Positions 1 through 10,497 are shown, counted from the first letter of the stretch. The stretch is 64,000 nucleotides of DNA from Arsukibacterium ikkense (GCF_000987775.1 NZ_LAHO01000010.1:113874-177873); one strand, 5' to 3'. Program-made: numbers and translations. Notes: generated by a model from the letters alone, not told the origin.

Positions 1-1103
1 GCCAGCGCATAAACGAAGGGCTTTAATGCCGAACCCGGCGAGCGCGACGCCGTGACACCGTCTACCTGGCCGGCAATGGCTTCACTATTAAAATCAGCAG
101 AGCCCAGCCAGGCCTGCACCTGCAGGGTGCTGCGTTTTATTAATAAAGCGCTGCCATTACTAAAACCCTGTGCCTGGTGGCGTTTTAAATAGCGGCTTAA
201 TTGCCGCTCAAATTGGTGTTGCACCGATAAGGTTAAACTGGTGTAAAAACGCCCTTGCAAGTGGCCCTGCTGGCGTAACTGATTAATAAAATGTGGCGCT
301 TGCTGAGGTAAGTCGCTGCGATTGAAATAGCGCAAGGGCAAATCCAGCGGTAAAGCGCCGGCGGGCAAGCTCGCACCATGCTGTTGTTGCCAGATAAGGG
401 TTAAGCGTTGGCGGGCCAGCTCTAACTGTTGCTGGCCGCTTTGGCTAAGGGGGCTGCGCTGGTTAGGGTTTTGCGGGATCACACTAAGCGCCAGCGCCTC
501 AGGTAACGTTAGCTCGCGCGCTTCTTTACCAAAGTAAATCAGGCTGGCAGCAGCCACACCTTCAATATTGCCACCATAGGGTGCATAGTTAAAATAGGCT
601 TCAAGCAACTCATCTTTACTAAAATGCCGCTCCAGATACAGCGCATAACCCAGCTGCTGCAGCTTACCAGCCAGGTTGCTGGTGTTTAAACCAAAGCGCA
701 GCCGCGCCAGTTGCATGCTGAGAGTAGAAGCGCCCTGACGGCGCCCCCTAAGCACTACCCCTTGCCATAACGCCCGGCCAACGGCATTGATATCCAGGCC
801 AAAATGCTGATAAAAACGCCTATCTTCGTATAACAGGGTGGCTTGTTGTAAGGCGGGGGCAATGTCTGCCAGCGGCAGTTTTAAGCGATACCGCTGATCC
901 GGTGCTAACCGTAAACTCAGCAGCTCGCCATCGCTGGCAAAATACGCACTACCTTGCTGGTAATTGGCATATAAATCAGGCTTGCCGGACAACCCCAGCA
1001 GCAAAACCGCCAGCAGTAGCAGTGCCAGCAGCGGCAATAGCAGCCAGCGCAGCAGCAATAAAAATCTGCTGCGCCAGCCCGACCAAACAGTCAGCGCCTT
1101 CAT
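1..1103 (-). CDS. pbpC: Penicillin-binding protein 1C (partial, 3' end beyond window)
   Basis: Bifunctional peptidoglycan glycosyltransferase/transpeptidase, inner membrane with periplasmic domains. The first 367 codons are present; the gene runs off the left edge. The N-terminus has a short basic segment and one Leu-rich membrane helix (about residues 15-37). The GT51 domain follows, with the catalytic-Glu motif EDRRFYQHFGLD and the signature QGASTLSMQLAR. Near the window edge is the transpeptidase SxxK motif in the context SPGSALKPFVYAL. The ATG at 1103 lies 12 bp after the stop of the alpha-2-macroglobulin gene, the arrangement known for yfhM-pbpC in enterobacteria, so the two are probably co-transcribed. 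The stretch between GT51 and SxxK marks it as PBP1C-like rather than PBP1A/1B. Confidence 0.93.
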   Translation of the reverse strand, partial: MKALTVWSGWRSRFLLLLRWLLLPLLALLLLAVLLLGLSGKPDLYANYQQGSAYFASDGELLSLRLAPDQRYRLKLPLADIAPALQQATLLYEDRRFYQHFGLDINAVGRALWQGVVLRGRRQGASTLSMQLARLRFGLNTSNLAGKLQQLGYALYLERHFSKDELLEAYFNYAPYGGNIEGVAAASLIYFGKEARELTLPEALALSVIPQNPNQRSPLSQSGQQQLELARQRLTLIWQQQHGASLPAGALPLDLPLRYFNRSDLPQQAPHFINQLRQQGHLQGRFYTSLTLSVQHQFERQLSRYLKRHQAQGFSNGSALLIKRSTLQVQAWLGSADFNSEAIAGQVDGVTASRSPGSALKPFVYAL

Positions 1104-1115
1104 TCCCGGCTGGCC

Positions 1116-4100
1116 TTACTGCGCCGCTGCAACCACAAAGCGCCCGGCGGCAGTATTAGCCCGGACACTGCGATCATACATTGACTCAGCAGTGACTGCC
1201 GGCAAGGTAAAATCACCCACTGCGGTCACTCTTACCTGGTAGCGCAGCTCCGTCATCTGCGGCCCGAAGCCCGCATAATACACTACCCTGTCTTCACGAA
1301 TATCAACATAATCGGCACGCCAGCGCCCTTGCTGGCGGGGTACCGAGCTGCGCACCACACTAAAGCCTGCAGGCAGCAAATCCACCACTGCCACATTGTT
1401 GTGCCAGCTATTATTGGTGCTACGCAGCCGTAGCCTTACCGTAAGCTCATCGCCCTGCCGGGCACTGCTGACTACCTGGCCCTCGCTGTTCAGATAGTCC
1501 CGTACCACTTCTAACTGCTGAGCGGCGGCTTTAGCCGGCGGCGTTACGGCAAAACCGGCTTCGCTTAGTGCATAAAACAGCGGGCCGGTGCTTTCCACCA
1601 ATAACTGGCTGGCCTCACTGCCAAAAGCGCGCCGGGGTAAGGCCTGACGGTTATCAGCCGCAGTAAGCTCGGTGCGCTCACCTGAGGCTGTCAGCTGATA
1701 AAAGCGTGGCGGGGTATCAGTAGCGGCCGTTTGCAGCTGACCATATGCCGCCAGCGCCAGCACCGCATAGGCCGAGCCAATGGTATTGTACTGGCCATCA
1801 AATACTGGTTGCAGCAATTTGACAATTTGCTCGCCGTCCAGGGCTTTGGCCTGCTCGCTAAAATGGCGCGATAGCAAATAGACATACTGCGCATCCAGGC
1901 TTAACTGTGACTGAAACGCCGGATTAGCAAAGGGCGGCAGCGGGTTGGCGATACGTTGCCCATCCCTAAGTTGCAAGTAGGCCTGTTGCATGCTGGAGCT
2001 TTTACCCAGCCGGTAGCTGCCAAGTAAGCCGCGTGCCACCTCGGGCTTTTGCAGCAACTGATAGCTGGCGGCCATATAAATGGCGGTAATATCGGTTTGC
2101 CAGGCTTGCTGATGCTGTTGCCCCAGCCGCTCGTGCAATTCCACCAGATAGTTGGTGGTAACTTCGCCGCTGCGGGTTAGCAGGTAAATGGCGTTGGCGC
2201 GTAGCCGGGCCTGATACAAATTAGCACCGCTTACCCTGGCAACATTGCGCAAGTAGCTTAAGCCCTGCTGGTACAGGTAATCTGGCACCGCCAGCCCCTG
2301 CTCGCGTGCTGCCATTAAAAAGTGCATCACATAAATACTGGGGAAATCGGCGCTATCATAACCACCGGGCCAGAAACTAAAGCCACCGTCGCTTTGCTGA
2401 CGCTCAGCCAGTTTCTGAATTAACACCGCAAATTGTTGCTGCACCAGGGGTAAGCGCGTCTGATAGCCGGGTTGCTGTACCAGGCCTATCCAGGGGAACA
2501 CCCGTGATACCGCTTGCTCGGTACAACCATGCGGATAGTTTGCCAGATAATCGGTAAAGCTCTCTGCCAGCACTAACGGATTAGCTGAGGCCGCAACATT
2601 CAGCTCAGCAAAAGCTTTATGCAGCGGGTAGCGGGTGCTTAGGGTTAGCGGCGTTTTGCGGGCATAGCCGGCATTCAGGGTAGTTTGATAATGGCTGGCC
2701 GGGCGGATGCTCAGGCTAACCTCGCGGCTGCTTTCTTCCAGCAACGCGCCCTGCTGATAGCTTGCGCTAAAGCGGATATCAAGCGCACCCGGCTCGGCCC
2801 CGGCTTTTAAACGGAAGCGGGCACTTTGTTCACTGCCCTCGTTAATTTGCACAGTTTGCTGCAGCGGGCTTATCGCGCTCAGCCCCGCCGGCAATGCCAG
2901 GCTAATTTTAATATCGGCATTGTCACCCGAGCCTTTGACACCATTGGCAACCGAAATATTAACTTCAAACTCATCGCCCGGTGCGGCACTGCTCAGTACT
3001 TCAGGGGTTAACACAAAGGGGCCACGCACCTGCACATCAGAACTGTGTGCGCCCAGCGCAGTATCACTGACCGCCACTGCCATCAGTTTTAAATTACCAC
3101 TGAAACTGGCTGGCACCTGTACCTGTTGTTGCTGCATTTGTGGCCCGGCTTTAACCAGGCCTAACCAGAACACACCCGGTTGCTCGGCACGGCGGGCAAA
3201 GGGGTTGAGGTTTTTTGCCAGCATCATCTCAGCCGCCATGGCCATACGCGCCCTGTCATCACCGCCCACCCCGGCCAGCTGACGTTGCAGCAGACTGAAT
3301 TCAGGCAACAGTAAATCGAGCATTTGCATACTGCGCACCTGCAGCGCCCGCTTTTGCAAAAAGTGGCCCAGCGGATCAGGCAGCTGATACGCGGCTACCT
3401 GCAGAATACCTTCGTCCACGCCATAGATCAGCATATCCGCGGCTTGATTAGCCTGATAACTGACGGTAAAAGGCTTGCCAGGCCGAACCTCCGCCGGGGC
3501 GGTAAGGCTGATAGTCAGCTGGCGGCTGCTGCGGTCAATATTAAAAGGCACCACCGCATAGCTTAACGGGCTGACGAAGAGCGCGTCTGAATCAGCGGCC
3601 CGCACAAAGCTAACGTTGATATAAGCATTGCCTTCCAGCCCCTCAGGCAAACGAATGCGCTGCATGCTGCTGGTGCTGCTGGCGCTAAACCAGCTAAAGG
3701 CATGTACCTTATCACTTTCAATGCTGATTAAGCCGCTACCGGTATAGGGCGCAGTAATATTCAGCTCTATCCAGTCACCGGCTTTATAGTCGCTTTTATC
3801 CAGCTTCACCGTTAAGGCGGCATTTTTTTCCAGCATGGCAGCGACATTGCCTGCCCCCACCACGCTAAAAGCCAGATTACCCAGCACAGTGCCGCTGTGG
3901 TCGGTTAACTGCAGTTCAAAATCACCCGGGGTATCGGTAGGCAAGCTATAGTCGGTGCCGCCCTGGGCAATACTAAAGGCTGTTTGGTTAAGCGCAATAT
4001 CCTGCACGATACTCTGATACTGATAAGTACCATCGTCCTGCTTCACCAGGCTGGTAACGGGCCGTTTTTCAATCAGCTGCAATTGCAAATCGGGTAAGGC

Positions 4101-7028
4101 AATTTGGCCAAGGCTATTATCAATGGCAATAAAATTTACGCTGCGTTGTTGCTGGCGTTTCAGATAACCTAACTCGCCATCGGCTTTTACCGCCACCAGC
4201 TGCTGCAGTGGCGTTAACAAGCTGCTGAGCCGATGCTGCACACTGCGCCCGCCGCCGGCATCAAAGCCTTCTGTGGTAACAATAAGCTGATAGGTACCGG
4301 CACTATACTGGCTCAGGCCGAGCGCAAACTCCGCTTTACCATCAGCATCGGTTTGCTGATCATCCAGATTTTGCTGTACCCGCTCTGCCTTCACGCCAGC
4401 GTGCTGCGGGCTAAGCACCTGATAGTCCGGATATTCACTAAAACTGAAACTTCTGGGGATCAGTTCCAGCCTGGCACTCACCCGCCGCTGCTGTGCCGGT
4501 GTACCAAACAGGTTATCGAGCTGCACCTGCACCGTTAAATCAGTGGGGTTTAACCAGCCACTGGCTTTAGCCGCGCGGGTACCTTGCTGAAAGCGGCTGC
4601 TGATTTTCATGGTATCCGGCTGAAATTCTTCTACCACAAAACTGACCGAGCCTAAATGACGCTGGGTGTTGCCTTTGCTGTCGAGCAAGCTGATATTGGC
4701 ATGGTAATTACCGGTATCGCTGTGCGCCTGGGTGTTCAGGCTGAAATTATGTAAACCACGCCCGCCCAGGCTGAAGTTTTGCTGCCAGAAGGTGTTGCCG
4801 CGCGGCCCCTGCACCTGCACTTTTAACGGCAAACCGCTGGCGGCTGCGCTTAAATCGGCATGGCGGATAATCGCCGCCAGTTGCACCTGCTCGCCCGGCC
4901 GGTAAATGCCCCGATCACTAAACATATAAGCACTGAGGCTTTTCGCCTGATCTTCACTTTGATACTGGCCACTGGTATTAAATTTGGAGTAATCCAGCTG
5001 GCGGCTATAACGTTCAAACGGGATAAAGCTGGTATCCACCACCCCGTCCCGGCTGCGGTTTACCCGGTATACCACCGGCTGGCGCTCGCGGCTGAACTGG
5101 CCTACTTTGCCAAAACTCACGCTGCCCTGTGCATCGGTTTTGCCCTCAAACAGCGCCACACCGTTGCGCCCCAGCAAGGCCACCTCGGCAGCGGCCACTG
5201 GCTTACCATCGGCCAGCGATAACACAAACAGCTGCTGGCTGCTGTCGCTATTATGCTTGACCAGTAAACCTAAATCGGTAACCAGTACCAGCCGCTTATC
5301 CAGCTGCTGGCCTTCATTATCCGGCCGCGCCGGGTCAAACTCACTGAGTTCAATAAAAAACAGCCCCATGCCGGCTTGCTGCAAATAAGGCGTTAAGGCC
5401 AGTGCCTGATAGCTGGCTTGTTTTGGCGCAACATTATTTATCGTAAAGGTATGCTGCTGCATACTGGTGATATTGCTTTGATTAAAATTGTAATTATGAA
5501 AATACGGCTGGCTGATATCGCCACCGGTTTGGGTAATTAAATGGTTCAGTTGCTCAGGCAACAACTTATGCAGCTTAACCCGCACCCCTTTCACGCCACG
5601 GCTGAGTAGTTGCAGCTTTTGCTCACCGCTTAAGGTTAACACTGCGCCCTCACCCACTATTTTGGCTTCTTTGGGATAAGCCGGCGCCTGCACCACCGCC
5701 CGGTATTCGTTGGCAAGCGTAAAGTCACTTACCGATACCAGACCAACCGGTACACTGACAAACACACTTTGCCCGGGTGGCAAATCCAGCTTAATACTAA
5801 AGGCATTGTCATGCGCCATTGCTGTGGGCATAAGCTCAAAGTTAACGGCCTTAGCTTGTTGTAATACACTACTGTTTACCTCGCCCGGTGCCCAGTAATT
5901 GGAATTACGTCTGGGGTGTTTAGGCAGCACATACAACTTTAATTTATGCTGCAGCTCAGTGCGGTTAATCCGATCGGTAAAGCTTAACAGCAGCATTTGC
6001 TCGGGATCTTGTTCGAGCTGTTGCTCAGAGCCTCGGATAATCTGGGCACGCAGCTCGCTGACTTTTAAAAAGCTGCCGCTGTCTGGTACCAGTAACCTGG
6101 CACTGGCACTGTCCTGTGTTTTAGCCTCGCCGCTGACTGCAGTTACCCCGGCGTTAAGCTGCAGGGTTAGATACTGCTCATGAGCCGGTAAGGTAATATT
6201 GTCAGATTGCAGATACAGCAGCCGGCCGGTTTTATCGGCGTTCAGGGTAAACGGCAAAGCTTGCGGCTGCTGGCTGGTTGCAGCCCCATCGGCGCGCATC
6301 AGCATACTCAGCTGGCGCTCGACGCTTGCCAGCGTTACCGGATGGCTGAAGTTAAGGGTTGCCACTACCTGGCGGCTGGCAGGCTCATTTGGGTTCTGAT
6401 AAAAACGCAGCCGCTCAATGGCTACCGTTAATGGTTGGGTTGCAAACCGGTATTGCTGCTGCGCCAGTTTGATATCAGGGTTAAAAATGCGTTTTTCCAG
6501 CTTAACACTATATTGCTGGGCTGCCGGCCAGGCCTGCTCCGGAGTAAAACTTAAGGTATTGTCATCCTGCCACAACCATTTACCGGCTATGGCCGGGCTG
6601 ATACTGACCCCTTCGCTTAGCACCTCACCAATCAGATCCAACCTGGCGGCCGATAGCATAGGCGCTGGCATTGAGGTTCTGGCAATGCCGGGCGGTGCCG
6701 GCGGCGCTGCAACACCCGTTAAATCATAACTAAATTGCAGCAACAGCGCCGTAGGCTGCTCCACATCGTCCTGATAATGGCCCAGTGGCGGTGTAATCAC
6801 CTTTGCCTGCACTTGCAAGGGTTTGGGCAATTGCTGGTAGTAGCAATAACCGGCCACCAGCGCAGCCAGCAATGCTACTAGCAATAGCAGCAGGCCCCAA
6901 AAGCGGCCGGGGCGGGCTTTGGCGCTGTGGCATAAGCGGCTAAGCCAGAGCGGCGCTGTCCAGTTTACCGAACCAAATAGGTGACGAAACATATTGCGAA
7001 AACCAGAAGCAGAGGCGGGCATAACCAA
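1116..7028 (-). CDS. yfhM: Bacterial alpha-2-macroglobulin (YfhM-like, thioester-containing)
   Basis: Large periplasmic protease-trapping protein of 1970 residues, longer than E. coli YfhM (about 1650). A basic cytoplasmic segment and a membrane helix (about residues 43-62) precede the macroglobulin domains. The thioester motif CTEQ is at about residue 1502 in the context YPHGCTEQAVSR, followed by the helical thioester domain, so covalent trapping should be possible. E. coli YfhM is a lipoprotein; here the residue before the candidate Cys62 is Tyr and no lipobox is formed, so the protein is probably held by the uncleaved helix. It is followed 12 bp later by pbpC, the conserved partnership thought to link protease defence with peptidoglycan repair. 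Start ATG at 7028. Confidence 0.93.
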   Translation of the reverse strand: MVMPASASGFRNMFRHLFGSVNWTAPLWLSRLCHSAKARPGRFWGLLLLLVALLAALVAGYCYYQQLPKPLQVQAKVITPPLGHYQDDVEQPTALLLQFSYDLTGVAAPPAPPGIARTSMPAPMLSAARLDLIGEVLSEGVSISPAIAGKWLWQDDNTLSFTPEQAWPAAQQYSVKLEKRIFNPDIKLAQQQYRFATQPLTVAIERLRFYQNPNEPASRQVVATLNFSHPVTLASVERQLSMLMRADGAATSQQPQALPFTLNADKTGRLLYLQSDNITLPAHEQYLTLQLNAGVTAVSGEAKTQDSASARLLVPDSGSFLKVSELRAQIIRGSEQQLEQDPEQMLLLSFTDRINRTELQHKLKLYVLPKHPRRNSNYWAPGEVNSSVLQQAKAVNFELMPTAMAHDNAFSIKLDLPPGQSVFVSVPVGLVSVSDFTLANEYRAVVQAPAYPKEAKIVGEGAVLTLSGEQKLQLLSRGVKGVRVKLHKLLPEQLNHLITQTGGDISQPYFHNYNFNQSNITSMQQHTFTINNVAPKQASYQALALTPYLQQAGMGLFFIELSEFDPARPDNEGQQLDKRLVLVTDLGLLVKHNSDSSQQLFVLSLADGKPVAAAEVALLGRNGVALFEGKTDAQGSVSFGKVGQFSRERQPVVYRVNRSRDGVVDTSFIPFERYSRQLDYSKFNTSGQYQSEDQAKSLSAYMFSDRGIYRPGEQVQLAAIIRHADLSAAASGLPLKVQVQGPRGNTFWQQNFSLGGRGLHNFSLNTQAHSDTGNYHANISLLDSKGNTQRHLGSVSFVVEEFQPDTMKISSRFQQGTRAAKASGWLNPTDLTVQVQLDNLFGTPAQQRRVSARLELIPRSFSFSEYPDYQVLSPQHAGVKAERVQQNLDDQQTDADGKAEFALGLSQYSAGTYQLIVTTEGFDAGGGRSVQHRLSSLLTPLQQLVAVKADGELGYLKRQQQRSVNFIAIDNSLGQIALPDLQLQLIEKRPVTSLVKQDDGTYQYQSIVQDIALNQTAFSIAQGGTDYSLPTDTPGDFELQLTDHSGTVLGNLAFSVVGAGNVAAMLEKNAALTVKLDKSDYKAGDWIELNITAPYTGSGLISIESDKVHAFSWFSASSTSSMQRIRLPEGLEGNAYINVSFVRAADSDALFVSPLSYAVVPFNIDRSSRQLTISLTAPAEVRPGKPFTVSYQANQAADMLIYGVDEGILQVAAYQLPDPLGHFLQKRALQVRSMQMLDLLLPEFSLLQRQLAGVGGDDRARMAMAAEMMLAKNLNPFARRAEQPGVFWLGLVKAGPQMQQQQVQVPASFSGNLKLMAVAVSDTALGAHSSDVQVRGPFVLTPEVLSSAAPGDEFEVNISVANGVKGSGDNADIKISLALPAGLSAISPLQQTVQINEGSEQSARFRLKAGAEPGALDIRFSASYQQGALLEESSREVSLSIRPASHYQTTLNAGYARKTPLTLSTRYPLHKAFAELNVAASANPLVLAESFTDYLANYPHGCTEQAVSRVFPWIGLVQQPGYQTRLPLVQQQFAVLIQKLAERQQSDGGFSFWPGGYDSADFPSIYVMHFLMAAREQGLAVPDYLYQQGLSYLRNVARVSGANLYQARLRANAIYLLTRSGEVTTNYLVELHERLGQQHQQAWQTDITAIYMAASYQLLQKPEVARGLLGSYRLGKSSSMQQAYLQLRDGQRIANPLPPFANPAFQSQLSLDAQYVYLLSRHFSEQAKALDGEQIVKLLQPVFDGQYNTIGSAYAVLALAAYGQLQTAATDTPPRFYQLTASGERTELTAADNRQALPRRAFGSEASQLLVESTGPLFYALSEAGFAVTPPAKAAAQQLEVVRDYLNSEGQVVSSARQGDELTVRLRLRSTNNSWHNNVAVVDLLPAGFSVVRSSVPRQQGRWRADYVDIREDRVVYYAGFGPQMTELRYQVRVTAVGDFTLPAVTAESMYDRSVRANTAAGRFVVAAAQ

Positions 7029-7202
7029 TCCTTGTTAACGGGGCTGTATCAGGGGTATGTTGCCGAGTATAACCGGCGAAAATTAATCACTGATGAACTA
7101 TAGCAGTTTGTACTAAAACACTTAATTGAGATGTGGTAAAGAGTTGTTATATCGAAGGTTAAACCGTTGCGAAATGCTAGCCGCAGCTGACTTTAGTAGT
7201 CA

Positions 7203-7227
7203 GGCAGCAACCCGCCAGGTTGCTGCC
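7203..7227 (-). terminator. Hairpin after ygiQ (probable terminator)
   Basis: Perfect 9-bp inverted repeat GGCAGCAAC / GTTGCTGCC with a 7-nt loop, starting 9 nt past the ygiQ stop codon. A TTTT run follows on the plus strand and no clear T run on the minus strand, so its strength as an intrinsic terminator for ygiQ is uncertain. The rest of the 7029-7235 gap should hold the promoter of the macroglobulin operon; nothing convincing was seen. Confidence 0.5.
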
Positions 7228-7235
7228 TTTTCCCG

Positions 7236-9530
7236 CTAGCCTTTTACGCGCTGGGTGTTTTTGCTGCTGCCCTTAGCCTTGGGCTTGCTGCCAGCCGTGT
7301 TAGCCGCACTGGCACTAAAAGGCTTTTTCGCTGTTTTGGCAATAGCCTTGGCGGCCGGGTTTAAGCCGGTATGGCGGCTTAGCGCCGGCTTACCGCCTTT
7401 TAACGGCTTTTTAAACTGCTCGTCTTTGCTCTCTTCCGGCACCAGGCAGCCTTTACTGCGGCCAATTAAATGCTTTAAACCCATTTTTATTAAGGCTTCG
7501 CGAATTTGCGGCCAGCCTTTAGGGTCATGGTAGCGCAATATGGCTTTGTGCAAGCGGCGCTGGCGCTCACCTTTAGGCACCGCAACCACTTCGGCATTGG
7601 CTTTATTAATGTTTTTCAGCGAGTTCATTTCGGTGTGGTAAATGGTCGTCGCATTGGCCATTGGGCTGGGGTAAAAGTTTTGCACCTGATCCAGTTTAAA
7701 ATCACGCTCTTTTAACCACAGTGCTAAATTCACCATATCCAGATCGGTGGTGCCCGGGTGGGCAGCAATAAAATACGGGATCAGGTACTGCTCTTTGCCG
7801 GCTTCTTTACTGAAGCGGTCGAACATTTCTTTAAATTTGTCATAAGCGCCCATGCCCGGCTTCATCATTTTCGACAATGGGCCGTTTTCAGTGTGTTCAG
7901 GCGCTATTTTTAAATAGCCGCCAACATGGTGCTGCACCAGCTCGCGCACATAGTTGGGGTCTTCTACCGCTAAGTCGTAGCGTACCCCTGAGGCGATCAA
8001 CACCTTTTTAATGCCGGGTAAAGCGCGCGCCTCGCGGTACAGCTCTACCGTCGGGCTTTGATCGGTGTCCATATGTTCGCAAATGGTCGGGTACACACAA
8101 CTGGGCCGGCGGCAGGTTTGCTCGGCCTTCGGGTTCTGACAGCGCAGTTTATACATGTTGGCGGTGGGGCCGCCCAAATCAGAAATAACTCCGGTAAAGC
8201 CCGGCACTTTATCGCGGATATCCGCAATTTCCTGCATGATCGATTCTTTCGAGCGACTTTGAATAATGCGGCCTTCATGCTCGGTAATAGAGCAGAACGA
8301 GCAGCCACCAAAACAGCCACGCATGACGTTAACCGAGGTTTTAATCATCTCGTAGGCCGGAATTTTGGCGTTGCCATATACCGGGTGCGGCACCCGCTGA
8401 TACGGCAGGCCAAACACTAAATCCATTTCTTCTGTCGACAACGGAAACGCCGGCGGATTAACCCAGATATGCCGGTCGCCATGGCGCTGCATAATCGCGC
8501 GAGCGCAGCCGGGGTTGGTTTCCTGGTGCAAAATGCGCGAAGCATGGGCGTATAACGGCTTATTCACACTAACCTGCTCAAAGGCCGGCAGCTTAACGTA
8601 GGTTTGCTCCCACGGCTTTTGCCGTGCCGGCTGCACCATGATGGGTTTGGCTTCTACTTCAGCTGGCTTTGATAAATCAATGCCGGCTTTAGCAAATTCT
8701 GAATAGCTGCTGCAGCCCACATCATCGGCGCCATAGGGGTTGAATATCGGGTCAATTTTGCCAATTTTATCAATGGCGGTGGAATCGACACCACGCCAGC
8801 CTGGCAGCGGCTCTTTGCGGATAACGGCGGTGCCGCGCACATCCTGAATGTCGCTTATCGGCACGCCAGAGGCAATGCGGTGCGCCACTTCTATAAGTGG
8901 CCGCTCGGCATTGCCGTAAATCAGAATATCGGCCTTGGCATCAAAAATAACTGATCTACGCACTTTTTCTGACCAGTAGTCGTAATGGGCAATGCGCCGC
9001 AAGCTGGCTTCAATACCGCCAATAATGACCGGCACTTCTTTATAGGCTTCTTTACAGCGCTGGGTGTAAACGGTAACCGCCCGATCCGGCCGCTTGCCGC
9101 CAATATCCCCGGCAGTGTAGGCATCGTCGTGGCGCAGCTTCTTATCGGCGGTATAACGGTTAATCATCGAGTCCATATTGCCGGCCGACACCCCAAAAAA
9201 CAGGTTCGGCTTGCCCAGCTGCATAAAATCGGTTTTGCTGTGCCAATCAGGCTGGCAAATCATGCCCACTCTATAGCCCTGCGCTTCTAACATGCGCCCT
9301 ACTACCGCCATACCAAAGCTGGGGTGGTCTACGTAAGCATCGCCCACTACCAGAATCACATCGCAACTGTCCCAGCCAAGCTGGTCCATTTCCTTGCGTG
9401 ACATAGGTAAAAACGGCGCCGTGCCATAGCACTCGGCCCAGTATTTGGGGTAAGAAAATAAATCGCGCTCAGGGGCCATCCGCGCTACAGGAGCAGATTT
9501 GCGGGAGACAGCAGTAGCAACAGTGGACAT
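7236..9530 (-). CDS. ygiQ: YgiQ family radical SAM protein
   Basis: Radical S-adenosylmethionine protein of the UPF0313/YgiQ family, 764 residues, probably cytosolic. Its substrate is unknown. The 4Fe-4S motif CxxxCxxC is seen as [10 protein letters not shown] at about residues 404-412. It is preceded by the family's long N-terminal region and followed by the radical-SAM barrel and a Cys-rich stretch. The last 60 residues are Lys/Ala-rich and low-complexity, as in many homologues. The ATG at 9530 gives the family N-terminus ([18 protein letters not shown] begins near residue 25). It is transcribed alone, with a candidate promoter just upstream and a hairpin after the stop. Confidence 0.95.
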   Translation of the reverse strand: MSTVATAVSRKSAPVARMAPERDLFSYPKYWAECYGTAPFLPMSRKEMDQLGWDSCDVILVVGDAYVDHPSFGMAVVGRMLEAQGYRVGMICQPDWHSKTDFMQLGKPNLFFGVSAGNMDSMINRYTADKKLRHDDAYTAGDIGGKRPDRAVTVYTQRCKEAYKEVPVIIGGIEASLRRIAHYDYWSEKVRRSVIFDAKADILIYGNAERPLIEVAHRIASGVPISDIQDVRGTAVIRKEPLPGWRGVDSTAIDKIGKIDPIFNPYGADDVGCSSYSEFAKAGIDLSKPAEVEAKPIMVQPARQKPWEQTYVKLPAFEQVSVNKPLYAHASRILHQETNPGCARAIMQRHGDRHIWVNPPAFPLSTEEMDLVFGLPYQRVPHPVYGNAKIPAYEMIKTSVNVMRGCFGGCSFCSITEHEGRIIQSRSKESIMQEIADIRDKVPGFTGVISDLGGPTANMYKLRCQNPKAEQTCRRPSCVYPTICEHMDTDQSPTVELYREARALPGIKKVLIASGVRYDLAVEDPNYVRELVQHHVGGYLKIAPEHTENGPLSKMMKPGMGAYDKFKEMFDRFSKEAGKEQYLIPYFIAAHPGTTDLDMVNLALWLKERDFKLDQVQNFYPSPMANATTIYHTEMNSLKNINKANAEVVAVPKGERQRRLHKAILRYHDPKGWPQIREALIKMGLKHLIGRSKGCLVPEESKDEQFKKPLKGGKPALSRHTGLNPAAKAIAKTAKKPFSASAANTAGSKPKAKGSSKNTQRVKG

Positions 9531-9562
9531 AAATTAAGCACCTGAGTGTAGCAAGGGTGCGT

Positions 9563-9592
9563 ATTATACAGGGAGTAAAGGGGAAAGGCGAA
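9563..9592 (-). promoter_or_regulatory. Candidate sigma-70 promoter of ygiQ
   Basis: Perfect -10 TATAAT on the minus strand (9568-9563). A weak -35 TTCGCC lies 18 bp upstream. The transcript would begin about 25 nt before the ygiQ ATG. The remainder of the gap to 9813 shows no gene. Confidence 0.4.
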
Positions 9593-9813
9593 TGGAGCCT
9601 ATCTCAAGTGACGGGTTTTACTCTTTAGCCTTAATGAGCATGGGTGTCAGGCTTGCTTTTGCAACTGGCTCTTCACCGTCAACAAAGCAGCTTCGCTCAG
9701 CAAACACTAACAGTTAGATTTACCGAATAAATGAACTTGGTCAAGGAGATATTTGCTGCGAAAGCTAAGGGTGCAATAATGCGCCCCTACTTTCATTTGG
9801 TGGAGTGGTAAGT

Positions 9814-10098
9814 TTAGTGTGAAGCCAACTGGTGATAGAACTCGGGGTTATCCTGGATAGTGGCCAGCACTTTGGCGGCCAAACCGGTTGGGTTTCGGCG
9901 TTTGCTCTCCCAGCTTTTAATGGTATCGACACTAGTACCCAGTGCTTGTGCTAACTGCGCCTGAGTAATGGCTAAACTTTCGCGCAGGGCTTTAACATCT
10001 GCCACTTCATAGCGGGTTACCCGGCTTGCTTGTTTAAGCTCTTGCTTAATATCCACCGCTTCGGCCAGAGAATCTTTTAATTCATTAAAGATACTCAT
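9814..10098 (-). CDS. HigA/NadS-type antitoxin, HTH XRE family
   Basis: 94-residue DNA-binding antitoxin of a type II toxin-antitoxin pair. The C-terminal half is a Cro/CI helix-turn-helix (about residues 35-85): LRESLAITQAQLAQALG, then the recognition helix SVDTIKSWESKRRNPTG. The N-terminal 35 residues (MSIFNELKDSLAEAVDIK) resemble the toxin-binding part of the NadS/HigA2 subgroup. It starts one base after the toxin stop codon, in the toxin-first order typical of higBA loci. With the toxin it probably represses the operon through the palindrome at 10481-10494. Confidence 0.88.
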   Translation of the reverse strand: MSIFNELKDSLAEAVDIKQELKQASRVTRYEVADVKALRESLAITQAQLAQALGTSVDTIKSWESKRRNPTGLAAKVLATIQDNPEFYHQLASH

Positions 10099-10099
10099 T

Positions 10100-10435
10100 C
10101 TACACCTCGTCTTTTAGTAACTTGGTTAACTGTTTTAACTCAGCTTTTTCAGCTGCGGTCAGGCTATCTTTCTCGTTTTTGGCATAGGCTAGCAACAAAT
10201 AGATAATTTCTGCCGTTGCCAAAAAATAGATGACTCTGGCACTACCGCTTTTACCCTGCCCGTCAGTTGCCATCCGCACCTTGCGAAGCCCACCAGTACC
10301 AGTGATCAGATCGCCTTTCATCGGCTGGGCAATGAGCTCTTGCTGCAGTACCCTTAGCTCATCATCAGTAGCAATTTGCTTGATCTGCTTGGTAAACAGC
10401 GATGTTTCGATAAACTCGATAGCATGCCATGTCAA
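10100..10435 (-). CDS. RelE/HigB-type toxin
   Basis: 111-residue RelE-superfamily toxin, presumably a ribosome-dependent mRNA interferase. Visible family features are the N-terminal strand and helix FIETSLFTKQIKQ, the central GTGGLRKVRMA loop, the basic turn GKSGSARVIYF, and the C-terminal strand EIIYLLLAYAKNEKDSLT. The length matches the HigB2 subgroup. The antitoxin follows directly. The ATG at 10435 is preceded by a strong AGGAGG about 11 bp upstream. The locus stands alone between genes on other transcripts, as usual for a chromosomal toxin-antitoxin module. Confidence 0.88.
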   Translation of the reverse strand: MTWHAIEFIETSLFTKQIKQIATDDELRVLQQELIAQPMKGDLITGTGGLRKVRMATDGQGKSGSARVIYFLATAEIIYLLLAYAKNEKDSLTAAEKAELKQLTKLLKDEV

Positions 10436-10468
10436 AACCTACCTCCTTGTAAGTCATTGCAGGCGTAC

Positions 10469-10497
10469 ATAGTACACCTTGATAATTAATTATCCAA
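10469..10497 (-). promoter_or_regulatory. Toxin-antitoxin promoter with palindromic operator
   Basis: Minus-strand -35 TTGGAT (10497-10492), a 17-bp spacer and -10 TACTAT (10474-10469). A perfect 14-bp palindrome, GATAATTAATTATC (10481-10494), fills the spacer and overlaps the -35, extended by imperfect CTTG/CAAG flanks. This is where a HigA-type repressor would autoregulate; that role is inferred. Confidence 0.55.

Noticed and set aside
7203..7227. Hairpin considered as part of a CRISPR-like or REP-type repeat
   Set aside because: Single copy; no spaced direct repeats of CRISPR type were seen anywhere in the window.
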